A stretch of DNA of 64,000 nucleotides from Monoplex corrugatus (lineage: Eukaryota > Mollusca > Gastropoda > Littorinimorpha > Ranellidae): contig JAPXFY010000026.1 in the NCBI GenBank assembly GCA_030674185.1, forward strand, positions 56,063,252 to 56,127,251, given 5' to 3'. Made by a program: the position numbers and the translations under genes. Position 1 is the first letter of the stretch. Each line of letters begins with the position of its first letter. The notes beneath the pieces are model-generated. The model was not told the DNA's origin. It saw only the letters and a list, made by a program, of their open reading frames with translations, and did not search any database. Below are positions 31,990-45,680 of this stretch, piece after piece.

Positions 31990-32858
31990 GGTGGGTGAAG
32001 GGAGAAATTGCTGCTGGACAGAGAAGGTTTGTCTTCAAGTCAGACTTGAAAGAAGAAGAGTTTGTGACTGGTAAACAGACAGAAAATTTATTTCAGTTGT
32101 ATGGACCAGAGACACAGGAAATGAACAGTGACCGACTGTGGAACACCCATGTCAAGGAATTTATAAACAAATGGTATCAGAAGCAAAACAGTGAGGTCAA
32201 GCAGTGGTATACATTCGGAGGTGGCTTCTGAGATAAGGAGATACATGTTAATGCACTTGTAACAGAATGTATTGATTTTGTGTGAGATTCTTTGAATATA
32301 GGGCAATGATTAGAAGAACTGAAATAAAGGAGTGACATGCTTCATTATATGGAGTGACATGCTTCATTATATGAAGGACAAGATAAACTGCAGAATTCTG
32401 GATATGGTGGAGGAAAGTGACAGAAGAAGCAGGTAAGCCAGGAGGAAAGTTACAGTAACCAACATAAGACAAGATAAAAGAAGTCTTGAGTTCAGCTTCT
32501 GTTGAAAGTTACTGGCGAATGGAACTGAAATGCTGATGTTAAACAGTATGAACTTCTGAATAGAAGTAAGGATCAAGAACACCATGGTTCTTGACCGAGT
32601 CAGAAAGCTCAATATTATTGTCACCTAGTTGGATAGAAAAAAAAATTTACAGAGGAAAGCTTTCTCTTGGTGCCAATGAACATTGCTTCAGTCTTATCTG
32701 CATTCAATTTCCAATTCTGGATTTCAGCATAACAGTCAGCTTTGGAGAGAAGAGTTGAAAGATTTTCAGGAGATGCGCTGTAGAAGAGCCAAGATTCATC
32801 TGTACAGAACCAATATTGGATGATGTGCTGACTAATGATACTGGCAAGTGGTTTCAGG
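31990..32858 (-). pseudogene. L2/CR1-like LINE X, 3' half
   Basis: On the minus strand, from high to low: LASIISQHIIQYW (just after where the YADD box is expected), ASPENLSTLLSKADCYAEIQ, NWKLNADKTEAMFIGTKRKL, NIELSDSVKNHGVL, FILSYVGYCNFPPGLPASSV and HKINTFCYKCI. All are standard landmarks of L2/CR1 ORF2 C-termini, spread over several frames. Its upstream RT part is at 35440-35700, about 2.6 kb away, which implies a later insertion between them. Confidence 0.7.
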
Positions 32859-33130
32859 TTCAGATTCAGACAGTTTATTCATAAAGGCTGCAGCCCCTCA
32901 GAAAGGGTGATAATGCAAAAACAACAAAACCACACTTTCATACAGACAGCAATTATGTTGTGACAACATTTTGTGTGTTGAACACTTTGTACTGGTAAAT
33001 TGCCAAACATTTTACAATTTCTTCATTTACCAATAACATTAATAAAATACACTTGAACAAACAAGGATTTCTATAATGCTATTGTGGTATAAATTCTGCT
33101 CTGTTATCCTTTAACACTGGATCTCAAAGT
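32859..33130 (-). repeat. 3' UTR and tail of LINE Y
   Basis: The minus strand ends CCTTTATGAATAAACTGTCT followed by GAATCTGAACCTGAAACC: an AATAAA signal plus a short TCTGAA-type tail. This is the same style as the LINE end at 54762-54788 (AATAAACATTTTCTGAGTTC). Its coding part is inferred to be at 34957-35229. Confidence 0.55.
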
Positions 33131-33141
33131 ACAAGCATATA

Positions 33142-34915
<1,774 letters not shown>

Positions 34916-34956
34916 TAGAAGACTACAAGTAGATGAAGAAGACTACAAGTAGATGA

Positions 34957-35229
34957 TCATTTGTAAAGGTAGAAGTGAACAAATATATTTGAAATGCAAT
35001 GTCTACAAAGACTTATTTTCAAATAAGTAGGAATGCAATTCAGGTGCTTAAATGATATATGACAGTTGTATCTGTTACTATTCTTTACATGGGTATTCCA
35101 AATCTGCCATTTATAATCAATCAATCTTTCATGAAAAGCATGAATAAAACCATTGACATCCCCAACACTCGGGTTTAACCAAACATAACCAAACCCATAC
35201 TCATATAATATCAGTTTTATTTTAGTCAC
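34957..35229 (-). pseudogene. LINE Y, ORF2 C-terminal fragment
   Basis: GFGYVWLNPSVGDVNGFIHA then FHERLIDYKWQIW and later LCRHCISNI align with GFNIVWLQQGVGDVKAFLRV, FKQRLVDLYIQEW and the following region of the LINE at 52760-52980. It is therefore a relative of that LINE, on the opposite strand. The rest of its 3' part is interrupted by LINE Z. Confidence 0.7.
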
Positions 35230-35439
35230 CTAGTTTTTCTTTCCTCTACCATCTAACTGGAACAACGTATACATATGTAAGCTTTGCAGGGCAGCCTATG
35301 GGATTCCATTCCAGTCATCTGTAACTAGTATTTCATATATATAACAATAGAAAGCAAGCTTATCGAATATCTGCTTGTCTCACCATAAACTAAATCATTA
35401 GTTGTTCAAAGTGATAGAGAAATTTCTTCAAAGCAAACA

Positions 35440-35700
35440 GCAGGTGATGAAGCGTACAGTATGAAGAGGACTGGTCCAAGTACAGAACTTGATGGACCCC
35501 GTATCTAAGTATAACTGGCAGGCACTTGGGCTCATGTTACCATTACTGGCTGAAAACAGATATACAGGTATGACAGCAACCAAGAAAAATCACAAACCTG
35601 GATTCCTTCTGTATGCTTCAGGTGAGAAAGAAGGATGGGGTGGTTGAAGGTATCATGAATGGCAGAAAGAACAAGTAGAGACGTTCCAGTAACTATGGTT
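35440..35700 (-). pseudogene. LINE X, reverse-transcriptase part
   Basis: The minus-strand translation gives TGTSLLVLSAIHDTFNHPIL then LSHLKHTEGIQVCDFSWLLS and, after a break, SSVLGPVLFILYA. These correspond to LLDLSAAFDTIDH, L-W--SYL and GSVLGPILF motifs of L2/CR1 reverse transcriptases. Decayed by stops and frameshifts. Confidence 0.7.
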
Positions 35701-35729
35701 TATACTGTTGCTATTCTTTATTCTTGTAT

Positions 35730-36120
35730 TAGTCTGTGGTTGAGCCCAGGGTAGACTATACTGCAGTGGAGTGTATGGCCTTGTGACCAAAATACCTGCC
35801 ATGAATCCAGAAATCCAGATTCAAGTCAGATTGGTCAGGATTTTTCTCTCCCACCCCCCACCTCCTTAGACCGTAATTAGTAGTCTAAGTGCTCATCATT
35901 TGGACAAAACAATAAACTAAGGTCCCATGTGCAGCACTCACTCAGTGCATGTTAAAGATCCCTTGCCAACCAAAGAATTGTCTGTATAAGAATCCTCCTT
36001 CAAGGTAAACAGAAATGCATGCATATAGACCAAACAAAATGGGAAGGGAATGAGTCACACTGCATTATTGCAACACTCTCCTGGGTAAGAGTAGCCTGAA
36101 TTTCCAATGGCAAATTAGTT
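35730..36120 (+). repeat. SINE (family with AAAGATCCC core)
   Basis: Ordered phrases GGATTTTTCTCTCCCACCCC, TTAGTAGTCTAAGTGCTCAT, AATAAACTAAGGTCCCATGT, GCAGCACTCACTCAGTGCAT and TTAAAGATCCCTTGCCAAC are typical of a widespread mollusc SINE type, as far as I know. It ends about 75 bp before exon A of the plus-strand gene. Confidence 0.6.
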
Positions 36121-36197
36121 GTGACTTAAACAAACTAAATACAACAGTGACTATAAATAACAGAATACAAAATGTATCCGTTACTGTGGGGTTACAG

Positions 36198-36404
36198 GAC
36201 CTCTAACAGTGACCATGGACATCTCCAAGATCCTGGACTTTCACCGCATGGTGATGATGGCAGCAGCTCAACAGTCGCAGGTGGATGAAACATCCTGTGG
36301 GCCACTGTGCCAGCATCCGGCCTGCTGGAATTCCAAGCGCCGCCAAGAGCGCGGTGTGCACCGCATCAGCTCCCCCAAGTCCCAGGAAGAAGAGGAAGAA
36401 AACG
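36198..36404 (+). CDS. Unrecognised host gene, exon A (possible start codon)
   Basis: Acceptor TTACAG, donor ACG/GTGAGT, 207 nt. Reading PLTVTMDISKILDFHRMVMM then AAAQQSQVDETSCGPLCQHP and ACWNSKRRQERGVHRISSPK, ending in a run of glutamates. GACCATGG at 36211-36218 is a strong start context, so this may be the first coding exon. However, two nucleotides plus PLTV precede it in frame, so an upstream exon is possible. Cysteine/histidine spacing (C-x3-C-x-H-x2-C) is noticeable but short. I do not recognise the family. Codon composition (GC-rich, regular third positions) is unlike the surrounding repeats, which supports a real host exon. Confidence 0.8.
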
Positions 36405-36882
36405 GTGAGTTATTTCAGCTCAGGTGATCAAATGGGTGCTGCAATATGAATGTGGTGATTTTGTTTATTCTTGTGTGTGTGTGTGTGTGTGTGCACGCGC
36501 ATGTGCACACACACGTGCACTGGAAATAGTGATCTTGTTTAGTTTTTTTTTCCTTTTAATTGTTTGACAGAGGCTGTGTGGTTGAAAGTTTGTTCTGGTC
36601 TTATTTTGTTCATGAAATATGGACTGATATAAATATTATAACATAATCCTACTTTGTCTTGCTTCTTACATTTCACTATGTAAGTTGAACATTGTCATCT
36701 GTTTTCAAACTGAGTTACTTACTGTTTACAGATATGTCTGCAATTTGTACACATGCTTGAAGATTAAGGCGTGTGTGCTTTTTTTCCATTCATGTGTGCT
36801 TTCTTTCTTTCTTTTTTTTTCTTTCTTTCTTTCTTTCTGGCTTTCTCTTCCTCTCATTCTATGATTGTCATGCTCTGTGCAG
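36405..36882. other. Intron A-B
   Basis: 478-bp GT-AG intron with a GT run (36474-36493) and a CTTT-rich tract (36800-36845). Confidence 0.75.
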
Positions 36883-37027
36883 ATCTTCCAACCATGAAAT
36901 ATTACAACATGTTGGATGACTATGGTGAAAGCACCAAGGATCGTTTCCCTGCAAGATTCGGTGGACGTGCTTTGCATGAACGCAGCTCTTCCATGAGGAA
37001 CATTTCTGAACCTCTTTGTTCAGACAG
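36883..37027 (+). CDS. Unrecognised host gene, exon B
   Basis: 145 nt between GTGCAG and GTACCT. It completes a split Asp codon from exon A and leaves two nucleotides. It encodes LPTMKYYNMLDDYGESTKDR then FPARFGGRALHERSSSMRNI and SEPLCSD. The serine/arginine-rich end looks like a flexible, possibly phosphorylated region. Confidence 0.8.
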
Positions 37028-38460
37028 GTACCTGAACTACATTTGCCCTCACTTTCCGTAGGTACATCTGTCCCTTTCTATAGCTAGTATAGGCACACTT
37101 TCCTAATTGTGGTGTGTGTGTGTGTGTGTGTGTGGTGTGTGTGTGTGGTGTTTTGGGGACACATGTGCCCTGTCTTTTGTTTCTTTCTTTTTTTAAAATT
37201 TTTTTATGGTAGTTGTTTATTTGTTTTTGTTTTTTGTTAGCGTGCGCTTTGAGTTCAGTTATGTACCTCTGTTTTGTGTATATGTGCATGTGGTGTGGTG
37301 GCTGGTGAGGTGGAGATTGTATTTTTTTTATGATTGAGGTATCTCTGGGTTTTCACTAGTTTATTTTCTTTTTTCAAAGGCATGTCAGCTTTAGATTTTC
37401 ATGCATGCATATAAAGAACCTTGCGAGAATGTATAAAAAATAAGGACAGCCATATCTAGTGATGTTAACTACCGGTAGTGCTGAGTCTTCTCTGGTGGGT
37501 GATCTCATAAAAGTTTAATGTATTCAGTTGTTTCCTTCTGGAGGGGCCATCTTGTTGTGGTTGGGAGATTTGAGAACTCATTGATCCCTTAGGCTATACT
37601 GATGGGGCTGCTATTGGTTAGAAAACTTTGTATATTCACCAGTCATGATTCTGATAAGCAAGGAAGTTTGCTAGACTTTACTTGACAGTTCAGGTTGATG
37701 CCCCTGGTAGAGTTGCCCATGTCGGACAGGTCAGGGGGGAGGGATGAGCTGTAGTGTGATCCCATCTTCATCCTCATTGTCATCATTTTCATCTTCACAG
37801 TCACGAGTGGTTGCCAGAAGCAACCCATAATGCCACGCTCACGTTACTTGACCATGGGATGGCTGGCTATGTGTTGGTCATTTGTGAAAGTACACTCTCA
37901 GGGTTCATGTGGGATGGTTCCAGGTAGATGGTGCCATTTGAAAGGCCATCCACTGTTCTTTTGCCAGCACAGCAGCTCTCCTGGAGTGACACTTTATTTT
38001 GCCATTATTGAATCTATGCTTCATCATTAAAGGAAACCAAACGAAACTAAAAAGAGAGTTACAATGATACAGACTCGGACTTTGATGCCAAGGTGCAGGA
38101 AGAAACAGGCTGAGTGGTTAGTGGTGGAGGGAGCTAGTGAGGAAAAGCTCAACCCTTTCACCATACACATACACACATTAAACTGTAAATTGCAAGGAAT
38201 AGTAAGGCCACAAAGTAAATGCAGGAAACTGGTACATAAAGTGAGGGAGTGAAAGGATTATTGAAGGAAGCCGATAGATAGCATAAGGTAGTGAAAGAGT
38301 TAAAGCAGTGAGCTAGTGAATAGCATGAGGGAGTCAAAGGATCAATGAAGGAAGCTGGTGGATACAATGAGGAAGTCAAAAGATTACCACATGAAGCTGG
38401 TAGATGGGGTGAGGGAGTGTGAAGAAGTGAAAGGGTGAAAAATTGCCTTTTTGACAACAG
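37028..38460. other. Intron B-C, with a CCCTTTGACTCC-like array at 38150-38440
   Basis: Mostly unique sequence with GT microsatellite at 37112-37149. At 38150-38440 five or so units of about 56 bp carry GTGAAAGGnTTA / GAGTCAAAGGATC and GAAGCTGGTGGATAnnnTGAGG. This is the same unit as the TTAA-ended repeats at 11154 and 23998. Confidence 0.6.
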
Positions 38461-38682
38461 TTTCACAATGACCACGGCACCCTACGCCACGCCAGTCAGC
38501 CCAGACAAGGCGTCCAGAACGTCTATGCAGGCAGGTCTGCGCATGGTGGAGGTGCAGGAGCTGTTTGACCATGACGACCTCAACAGCCGTTGGGATGAAA
38601 CGTTCATCACGCGTCAGTACCTGGTGTGGGTGCCCAACCCGAACCGACAGTCCTTGAAGAAACCCCTGGCCATCACCGACAG
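38461..38682 (+). CDS. Unrecognised host gene, exon C
   Basis: 222 nt between GACAACAG and GACAG/GTTGGA (a weaker donor). It completes a Ser codon and encodes [60 protein letters not shown] and [13 protein letters not shown]. Third-position bias to C/G marks it as coding. Aromatic/charged [15 protein letters not shown] looks like a folded segment. No family assigned. Confidence 0.83.
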
Positions 38683-38742
38683 GTTGGACTGATGTAGCAT
38701 TCTGTTTGGGTCTGGTTAGTGTGTTTGTGTTTGTGTGTGTGT

Positions 38743-38807
<65 letters not shown>

Positions 38808-40626
38808 ACGCGCGTGGAGGGTGGGATTGTGGCAGAGAGGTGTTCTGGGGCAGATAGGTGGCCATGTATGTGTTTGTGTGTGGAGGTGTGTGTATTTGAG
38901 AAGAGGGGTGGTTACTCTGTGTGTGTGTTTGTGTATGTGTGTGCATGTGTGTGTGTGTGTGTGTGTGGTGTGTGGTGCTGTATTTGTGTATGTAGGTGAA
39001 TATAGGGGTGTATGTGTATGTTTGCATACACATTGTGACTGTTTCTCACAAAATCACCCTTAAGTCGCACAGGCCAAATTCTGCTAGAGACCTGGAGATG
39101 TAATCAGGAGTCAGATGGTGAAACAATAATAATGACATTTATAAGGCGCCAGGTCTTGAATTCAAGAATCAAATGAAGGCAGACACTCTCATCATTCGAC
39201 AAAGCAATCACCAACAACAACGACACTTCTAGAGCCCAATGAAGGGGAAGACAGGAGGGGAGTAAGGTGTGTAACCCCTGATCCAAGCTATCATCCTGCC
39301 TCTGTCTTACACACATGCAAAAGTATGGTCAAGTTTGTTCCACGTACTCTGCTGAATATTCAATTGTTCATGAATAAAAGTTTGTATGATTGTGATTTTT
39401 GGCCTCTATACATTACACTCGTTTAGAAATGTGTAATATGCAGTGAGTCAAATGAGTATGGAGAGTAGTACTATACAAGAATGATTCGTTATCATGATGA
39501 TGAGGAGGAGGAGGAATAGTAGTAGTAGTCATTGTAGTAGTAATAGTATCATTATTATTTTAATATTGAGGTCACAGAGTAGTGAGCTGGTTTTTCTGGG
39601 ACTGGAAACTACATACACAAAGTTTTCCTTCAGCTAGGTTTGAAGCTTTGCAGTCAGATTGGAAGGCAGAAGCTCTTACCTTACGCCAGCCTGGCCTCTT
39701 GTTAAGGTGAGAGGAAGAAACCATAGCTGCTGTCTTCTTCTTTTTCACATTCATATTTTGAGTTAAGTTTCGAGGATGAAGAAGATTTGTCTTCTGTAAC
39801 GTATCCACAGGCCCAAACAGCTTCTCTCGCAGGCTCAGGGTGTTGGCCAGGTCTTCTCTCTCAGCAATCAGCAGCTTTTGCAGTCCTAGAGGATGCGTTC
39901 TGCCATCTGGTTAGCTTCTCCACAGGGGCACCAGAGGGATGGTGCAAGTTGGACATACTTGTTCATGTGGTGGTTCAGTCTGTTCTATCCAGTCCTCAGG
40001 AGGAGAACAATGACTTATTCTTGCTGGACAGCTGATTGTAACTGTCACCATAGCTGAGTGCTCTGAACAGAGATTTGACAATGAAAGTTGTCGTAACATG
40101 TTCAATGTTTCAGTGTCTCCTTGTATGTCTGGTTTTGTTGTTGTTTTTCATGTTCCCAGCCATGTTTTCTTGGCTGCATATAAGCACATTGGTTGGCCCG
40201 CATTTTGCATGCTTTATGTTGCTGCACAGTCTGCATACTCCCTCTTTGATGGTGTGTATGCTGTGTATTTTCATTTCTGTTAGTCATTGAACACCAGTGT
40301 GACTTACAGGATCTTTAACATGTGTATCTGATGTTATGAGTACATATACACATGAAGGAGGTTCAGGCACTAGCAAGTCTGCACTTACATTAACCTGGGA
40401 GATGGGAAAGTCTCTGTCCATTGTCCGCTGGGTAGAAGCCAGGCAGGGTCAAACTCACATATTCTGATAAGAAGTTCAGTGCTCTGAGCACTTGGTAATT
40501 GCACCTGTTGTTGGTGTGTGTTGAACGTCTCAATGTGTGTGCATTGAACAGAGAAGTGAGTGTTTCACTGTGTCTGTGTTGTTACAGACATGTGAGTATT
40601 TCACTGTTCGTGTGTGTGTGAAACAG
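38683..40626. other. Intron C-D
   Basis: Holds a GT microsatellite (38731-38806), GT-rich sequence to 39030, a possible LINE tail fragment at 39121-39160 (AATAATAATGACATTTATAA then GGCGCC), a GAT/GTA tract near 39500, and a SINE at 40130-40515. Confidence 0.7.
40130..40515 (+). repeat. SINE copy (same family as the outer element at 18525)
   Basis: Colinear with 18525-18985: GCACAGTCTGCATACTCC, TACAGGATCTTTAACATGTG, GGTTCAGGCACTAGC, ACCTGGGAGATGGGAAAGTC, then GGGTCAAACTCACATATTCT (degenerate B box in reverse) and CTCTGAGCAC. Confidence 0.6.
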
Positions 40627-40729
40627 AGAAGAGGGGATGAAAGTTGTTCCCAAGACGCTGTTGCCCAGAGACCTGACAGAGACCATGGTGCCTCTCCACA
40701 TACAGCAACAGCGAGAGGACACAATTGTG
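40627..40729 (+). CDS. Unrecognised host gene, exon D
   Basis: 103 nt between AAACAG and GTTAGT. It completes an Arg codon and ends in phase 0. It encodes EEGMKVVPKTLLPRDLTETM then VPLHIQQQREDTIV. The phase fits exon C exactly, which is the main support for such a short exon. Confidence 0.75.
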
Positions 40730-41320
40730 GTTAGTGTCACCCTGTACTAGTATGTTTTATAGGGATGGGTGTGTGCATCAAGCTGATAAAATGTCATAAT
40801 CATATTAATAATGGTCATGGTCAATATCATCATTGTGTGTTTGAACAGGATGAATCTGTCAGGCTATAAACAAATGTTGAATCCATGATTGGCATAAGTG
40901 TGAGAGATAATGATGAAGATGTCAAATATTATGATGGAGAACAAGGTAATGATTATGACAGTAATGTTCATACACGTGATCATGACCATGGTGATAGTGA
41001 TGACAGCTCTAAAGATAAGACTTTTATTCTCACACACTACACAGCCCATGTTAAAACAGGATGATGGCCATATAAAAACTGTCAAACATAATGATATAGA
41101 TAAGACCATTACTCTCACACACCACAGCCCATTTTGAAACACCATGGGATCATCAACATGGAACATCTGATGTACTTTCTTAAAAGACTTAATTAGTTTT
41201 ACCTGAAATTGCTTTAGGATTATGAGTATTGAAAATGTTATGGACTTTCCAAAAAAAAGCGTGCTTATTTTCATCGTAAATTTTTTTAAGATTATGAATA
41301 TTGAAAATCCTATGTACTTA

Positions 41321-41774
<454 letters not shown>

Positions 41775-42253
41775 TGAGTCATTTTCACCTGAAATTGCTT
41801 CACCTGTTTATTGTGGTATGTTGTCGTGTGTCCTTAAAAGTGGTTCATATCGCTTTTATTCTGACCATCAGTCAGGGTCTTTCATGTTAAGTGGGAATTA
41901 TGGTCATTTAATGACAGGGAGTTTATTACATGCATTTGTAACAGATGGTTATTAATCATCATGACCAATGTTCAGTCTTGCGGCAAACATCACAAGTTGT
42001 TGTTGTGTTTTACCATTTCCTTTATTTTGCCAAATCTGAAGCCGAAATGTAGTTTTGATGTTAGATTAGTTGTATACAATTGAAAAAAAGTAAAGATGAC
42101 ATTGCTTACCGCACACTAATCTGTTTGCAGAATGTGTGAGTTTCAGGATTTTGCTTGGCAACTGAAAATTATAAAAGAATGTATATTAATCAGTTTGTGT
42201 GGTGTGATAGGAGCTGAGTATCTTAGGCTGAAGTGTGTCAGTGAAAACAGAGA

Positions 42254-42783
42254 AACATATCAGTCTTTGTCCAATAGAAGCTGGATGAGTGTTTTATAGG
42301 CTGAAGTCTGTTTTAAATTAAAAAAAACATATCAGTCTTTGTCCAATAGAAGCTGGATGAGTGTTTTATAGGCTGAAGTCTGTTTTAAATTAAAAAAAAC
42401 ATATCAGTCTTTGTCCAATAGAAGCTGGATGAGTGTTTTATAGGCTGAAGTCTGTTTTAAATTAAAAAAAACATATCAGTCTTTGTCCAATAGAAGCTGG
42501 ATGAGTGTTTTATAGGCTGAAGTCTGTTTTAAATTTTAAAAAAAAACATATCAGTCTTTGTCCAATAGAAGCTGGATGAGTGTTTTATAGGCTGAAGTCT
42601 GTTTAAAATTTTAAAAAAAACATATCAGTCTTTGTCCGATAGAAGCTGGATGAGTGTTTTATAGGCTGAAGTCTGTTTTAAATTAAAAAAAAAACATATC
42701 AGTCTTTGTCCAATAGAAGCTGGATGAGTGTTTTATAGGCTGAAGTCTGTTTAAAATTTTTAAAAAAACATATCAGTCTTTGT
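42254..42783. repeat. 72-bp minisatellite
   Basis: Seven to eight units of CATATCAGTCTTTGTCCAAT, AGAAGCTGGATGAGTGTTTT, ATAGGCTGAAGTCTGTTTTA then an A-rich junction. Units differ mainly in the length of the A run and AATTA/AATTTT at the junction. Diverged relatives continue on either side (42180-42253, 42784-42930). Confidence 0.93.
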
Positions 42784-43546
42784 CTGATAGAAGCTGAGTA
42801 TAGAATATAAGCTGATAGTCTTATAAGCTGAAGTGTTCTGATGAAGACAGAGACAAATTTGTTTGTGTTTGATACAAACTGAGTGTCTTATACAGAAGTG
42901 TTTTAGTGTAAACAGACAAAGATATCAGCCAGTTGGTTTTGTCTGACATTGGTTCAGTATTTTCAGATGATGTTGATAGGATTTCAGATTTATTTTATGC
43001 ATTGTCATATTAACTCTCTCCAGTTAGTATTTAGTTATTTATTTTTTATTCATTCATTTTTTTTATTTTGTTTCATTTATTTATGTATTTATTTGATGTC
43101 TTCATTTATTATTGTGTTTTTGTTCTAGTTTTCAGCTTACTAGATATCTAGATGTAATTGCAACAAACATTTAGTAGCGCCTAAACTCTATTTTGATTTC
43201 AACGTCTAGTTTTAATGTAGTTTGTCCTCACAAAAGATTGTTAGGAAAACCGAGTAATGTAAGAGTGCAAGAGCAGTGGCTTTTGTCAGCTGTGTGAGTT
43301 GCCTTGAACGCTTGCTTGCATTAATTGCATTGGCTTTTTGCTTTTCAGTTTGATGAGTGGCCAGTGTTGAAGGTAATAATATCCAATATATCCTTTGTTG
43401 AAGCATGTGGTGTGTACTTTTTTTATGGGTTGTCTTTTCTGGTTTCCTTTTTCTTTTTTCTCTCTTTTAGTTTTGCCTGCCTTCAGTCTCCCTCCTTGTT
43501 GTAAGCTCTGGAATATTTCTTGTTAATATGAGGGGTGATTGTGTGT

Positions 43547-43594
<48 letters not shown>

Positions 43595-43879
43595 AAAATG
43601 TGTCAGTAACAGTGGATGGATATATGCTGGCATTGCTTTGTACTGTGTCTGTCAGTGGGAAGTCATGAATGCTCAGTACAAGCTGGAATGGTCCAGTGTT
43701 TGCACTCAGCTGGTCCTACATCTCAACTTACTGACTTGAAGATTTCGTCGTCTCTTTGAGGACAGAATCAACCGAATTTGGAACAAATGTTTAAGGCAGT
43801 AGTAAAATGTATTCCTGTAAGTTTCAATAAGGCAGGTCAAATTTCAAGGTCACGAACATGCAGAACTGTTATCAACATG

Positions 43880-44390
43880 TGCCAATAATGATTTACGTCA
43901 TTTATTAGTAGATTACAATCAGATTTATACTATACATTCAGTACAGTTTTATATAGATTATGACCAGACATGTACCCTGTATTCAGTATACTGATATAAT
44001 AGATAATGACCTGATTTAGACAACACATTAGTACACTTTTGTACGGAGTTGTGACCAGATATAGACCACGTATTTAGTATACTTTTTAGTGGATCATGGC
44101 TAGATTTAGACTGTATATTCAGTATAGTTTATGGCTGATAATGACCAGATTCAGTATACTTTTACAGCAGATGACAACCAGATTTAGACCATGTACTCAG
44201 TATAGTTTACAGTGGATTATGACCAAATATAGAATTAAAAAAATGCCAGTATATTGCATAGTGGATTATTACACAAATGCATTCAGTACTTTTATAGTGT
44301 ATTATGACACGGATATATTCAATATTTCAATTGTGGATTATAACCAGATATATTCAATATTCAGTATAGTTTTGTAGAGTAGTTACCAAT
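43880..44390. repeat. Old degenerate tandem repeat, about 50-60 bp
   Basis: Eight or so loose units around GATTATGACCAGATTTAGAC followed by ATTCAGTATACTTTTATAG. Heavy divergence. Confidence 0.65.
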
Positions 44391-44399
44391 GATAAGCGT

Positions 44400-44600
44400 A
44401 GGCCTGGTAGGTGTCATGTAGAAGTCCCAACTTCCAATATGACTATGAGTTTGCCTGAGTGAGAACCTTGTTAAACAAATACTTTGTGCTGGCAGCCTCT
44501 TGTCCACTCAGCTGTGAACAGGTACCTGACCCTGTTCAGAGATGGGGAAGGTAAAGCAGCGAGGGAGACAAGATGGACGCCACTCTCATAGTGTTAGCCC
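44400..44600 (+). repeat. SINE body preceding the 70-bp array
   Basis: Phrases GGTGTCATGTAGAAGTCCCA, GAACAGGTACCTGACCCTGT and GGGGAAGGTAAAGCAGCGAG, then GTTGAGGTGTCTACCCCCTC, belong to a SINE also seen in part at 6716-6830, 1545 and 4570. Confidence 0.6.
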
Positions 44601-45372
44601 TGATAGAAGTTGAGGTGTCTACCCCCTCACTCCCCTACAACCTCAGGGTTATGGGACAACCTTCACCTTTGCCATTGAAGTTGAGGTGTCTACAACCTCA
44701 CTGTCTGCAACCTCAGAGTTATGGGACAACCTTCTCCTTTGCCATTGAAGTTGAGGTGTCTACCACCTCGCTGTCTGCAACCTCAGAGTTATGGGACAAC
44801 CTTCACCTTTGCCATTGAAGTTGAGGTGTCTACCACCTCGCTGTCTGCAACCTCAGAGTTATGGGACAACCTTCACCTTTGCCATTGAAGTTGAGGTGTC
44901 TACCACCTCGCTGTCTGCAACCTCAGAGTTATGGGACAACCTTCACCTTTGCCATTGAAGTTGAGGTGTCTACCACCTCGCTGTCTGCAACCTCAGAGTT
45001 ATGGGACAACCTTCACCTTTGCCATTGAAGTTGAGGTGTCTACCACCTCGCTGTCTGCAACCTCAGAGTTATGGGACAACCTTCTCCTTTGCCATTGAAG
45101 TTGAGGTGTCTACCACCTCGCTGTCTGCAACCTCAGAGTTATGGGACAACCTTCACCTTTGCCATTGAAGTTGAGGTGTCTACCACCTCACTGTCTGCAA
45201 CCTCAGAGTTATGGGACAACCTTCACCTTTGCCATTGAAGTTGAGGTGTCTACCACCTCACTCCCCTACAACGTCAGGGTTATGGGACAACCTTCACCTT
45301 TGCCATTGAAGTTGAGGTGTCTACCACCTCACTACCCTGTAACCTCAGGGTTATGGGACAACCTTGCCTTTG
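44601..45372. repeat. 70-bp minisatellite derived from a SINE segment
   Basis: Eleven units of GAAGTTGAGGTGTCTACCAC, CTCGCTGTCTGCAACCTCAG, AGTTATGGGACAACCTTCAC and CTTTGCCATT. The first and last units keep the ancestral CTCCCCTACAACCTCAGGGT form found in the SINE, while the central seven or eight are homogenised to the CTGTCTGCAA form. Confidence 0.93.
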
Positions 45373-45439
45373 CCTTTCCCCGCTTGGGAACCAATGTCAT
45401 TTACATGTAACCAAGATTATTCCAGTGATAGGCTGATAA

Positions 45440-45680
45440 AATGCCAGTATAAAATATAGACTAGGTATAACATAGTCTAGGTAGGGCCTCGGGACCTTGC
45501 CAGCTCATGAGTTTATGTGCAGGCTTAAGGTTTGTGCCATGATCACCATACACGTGGCACCTGTGATGTTAGTGCATATGGAATTCATTCTGAGCGCGGA
45601 GACATCATCTTGAGAAACTGAAACTGTCTTTGAAGTTGAGGCTGTACCAGCTCAATCCCCTGCAACCTCAGGGTTATGGG
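45440..45680 (-). repeat. SINE S-A copy
   Basis: ACACGTGGCACCTGTGATGT, ATGGAATTCATTCTGAGCGC, GGAGACATCATCTTGAGAAA then CTGAAACTG. It is preceded by GACCTTGCCAGCTCATGAGT. It is followed by another fragment of the SINE unit amplified at 44601. Confidence 0.65.
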
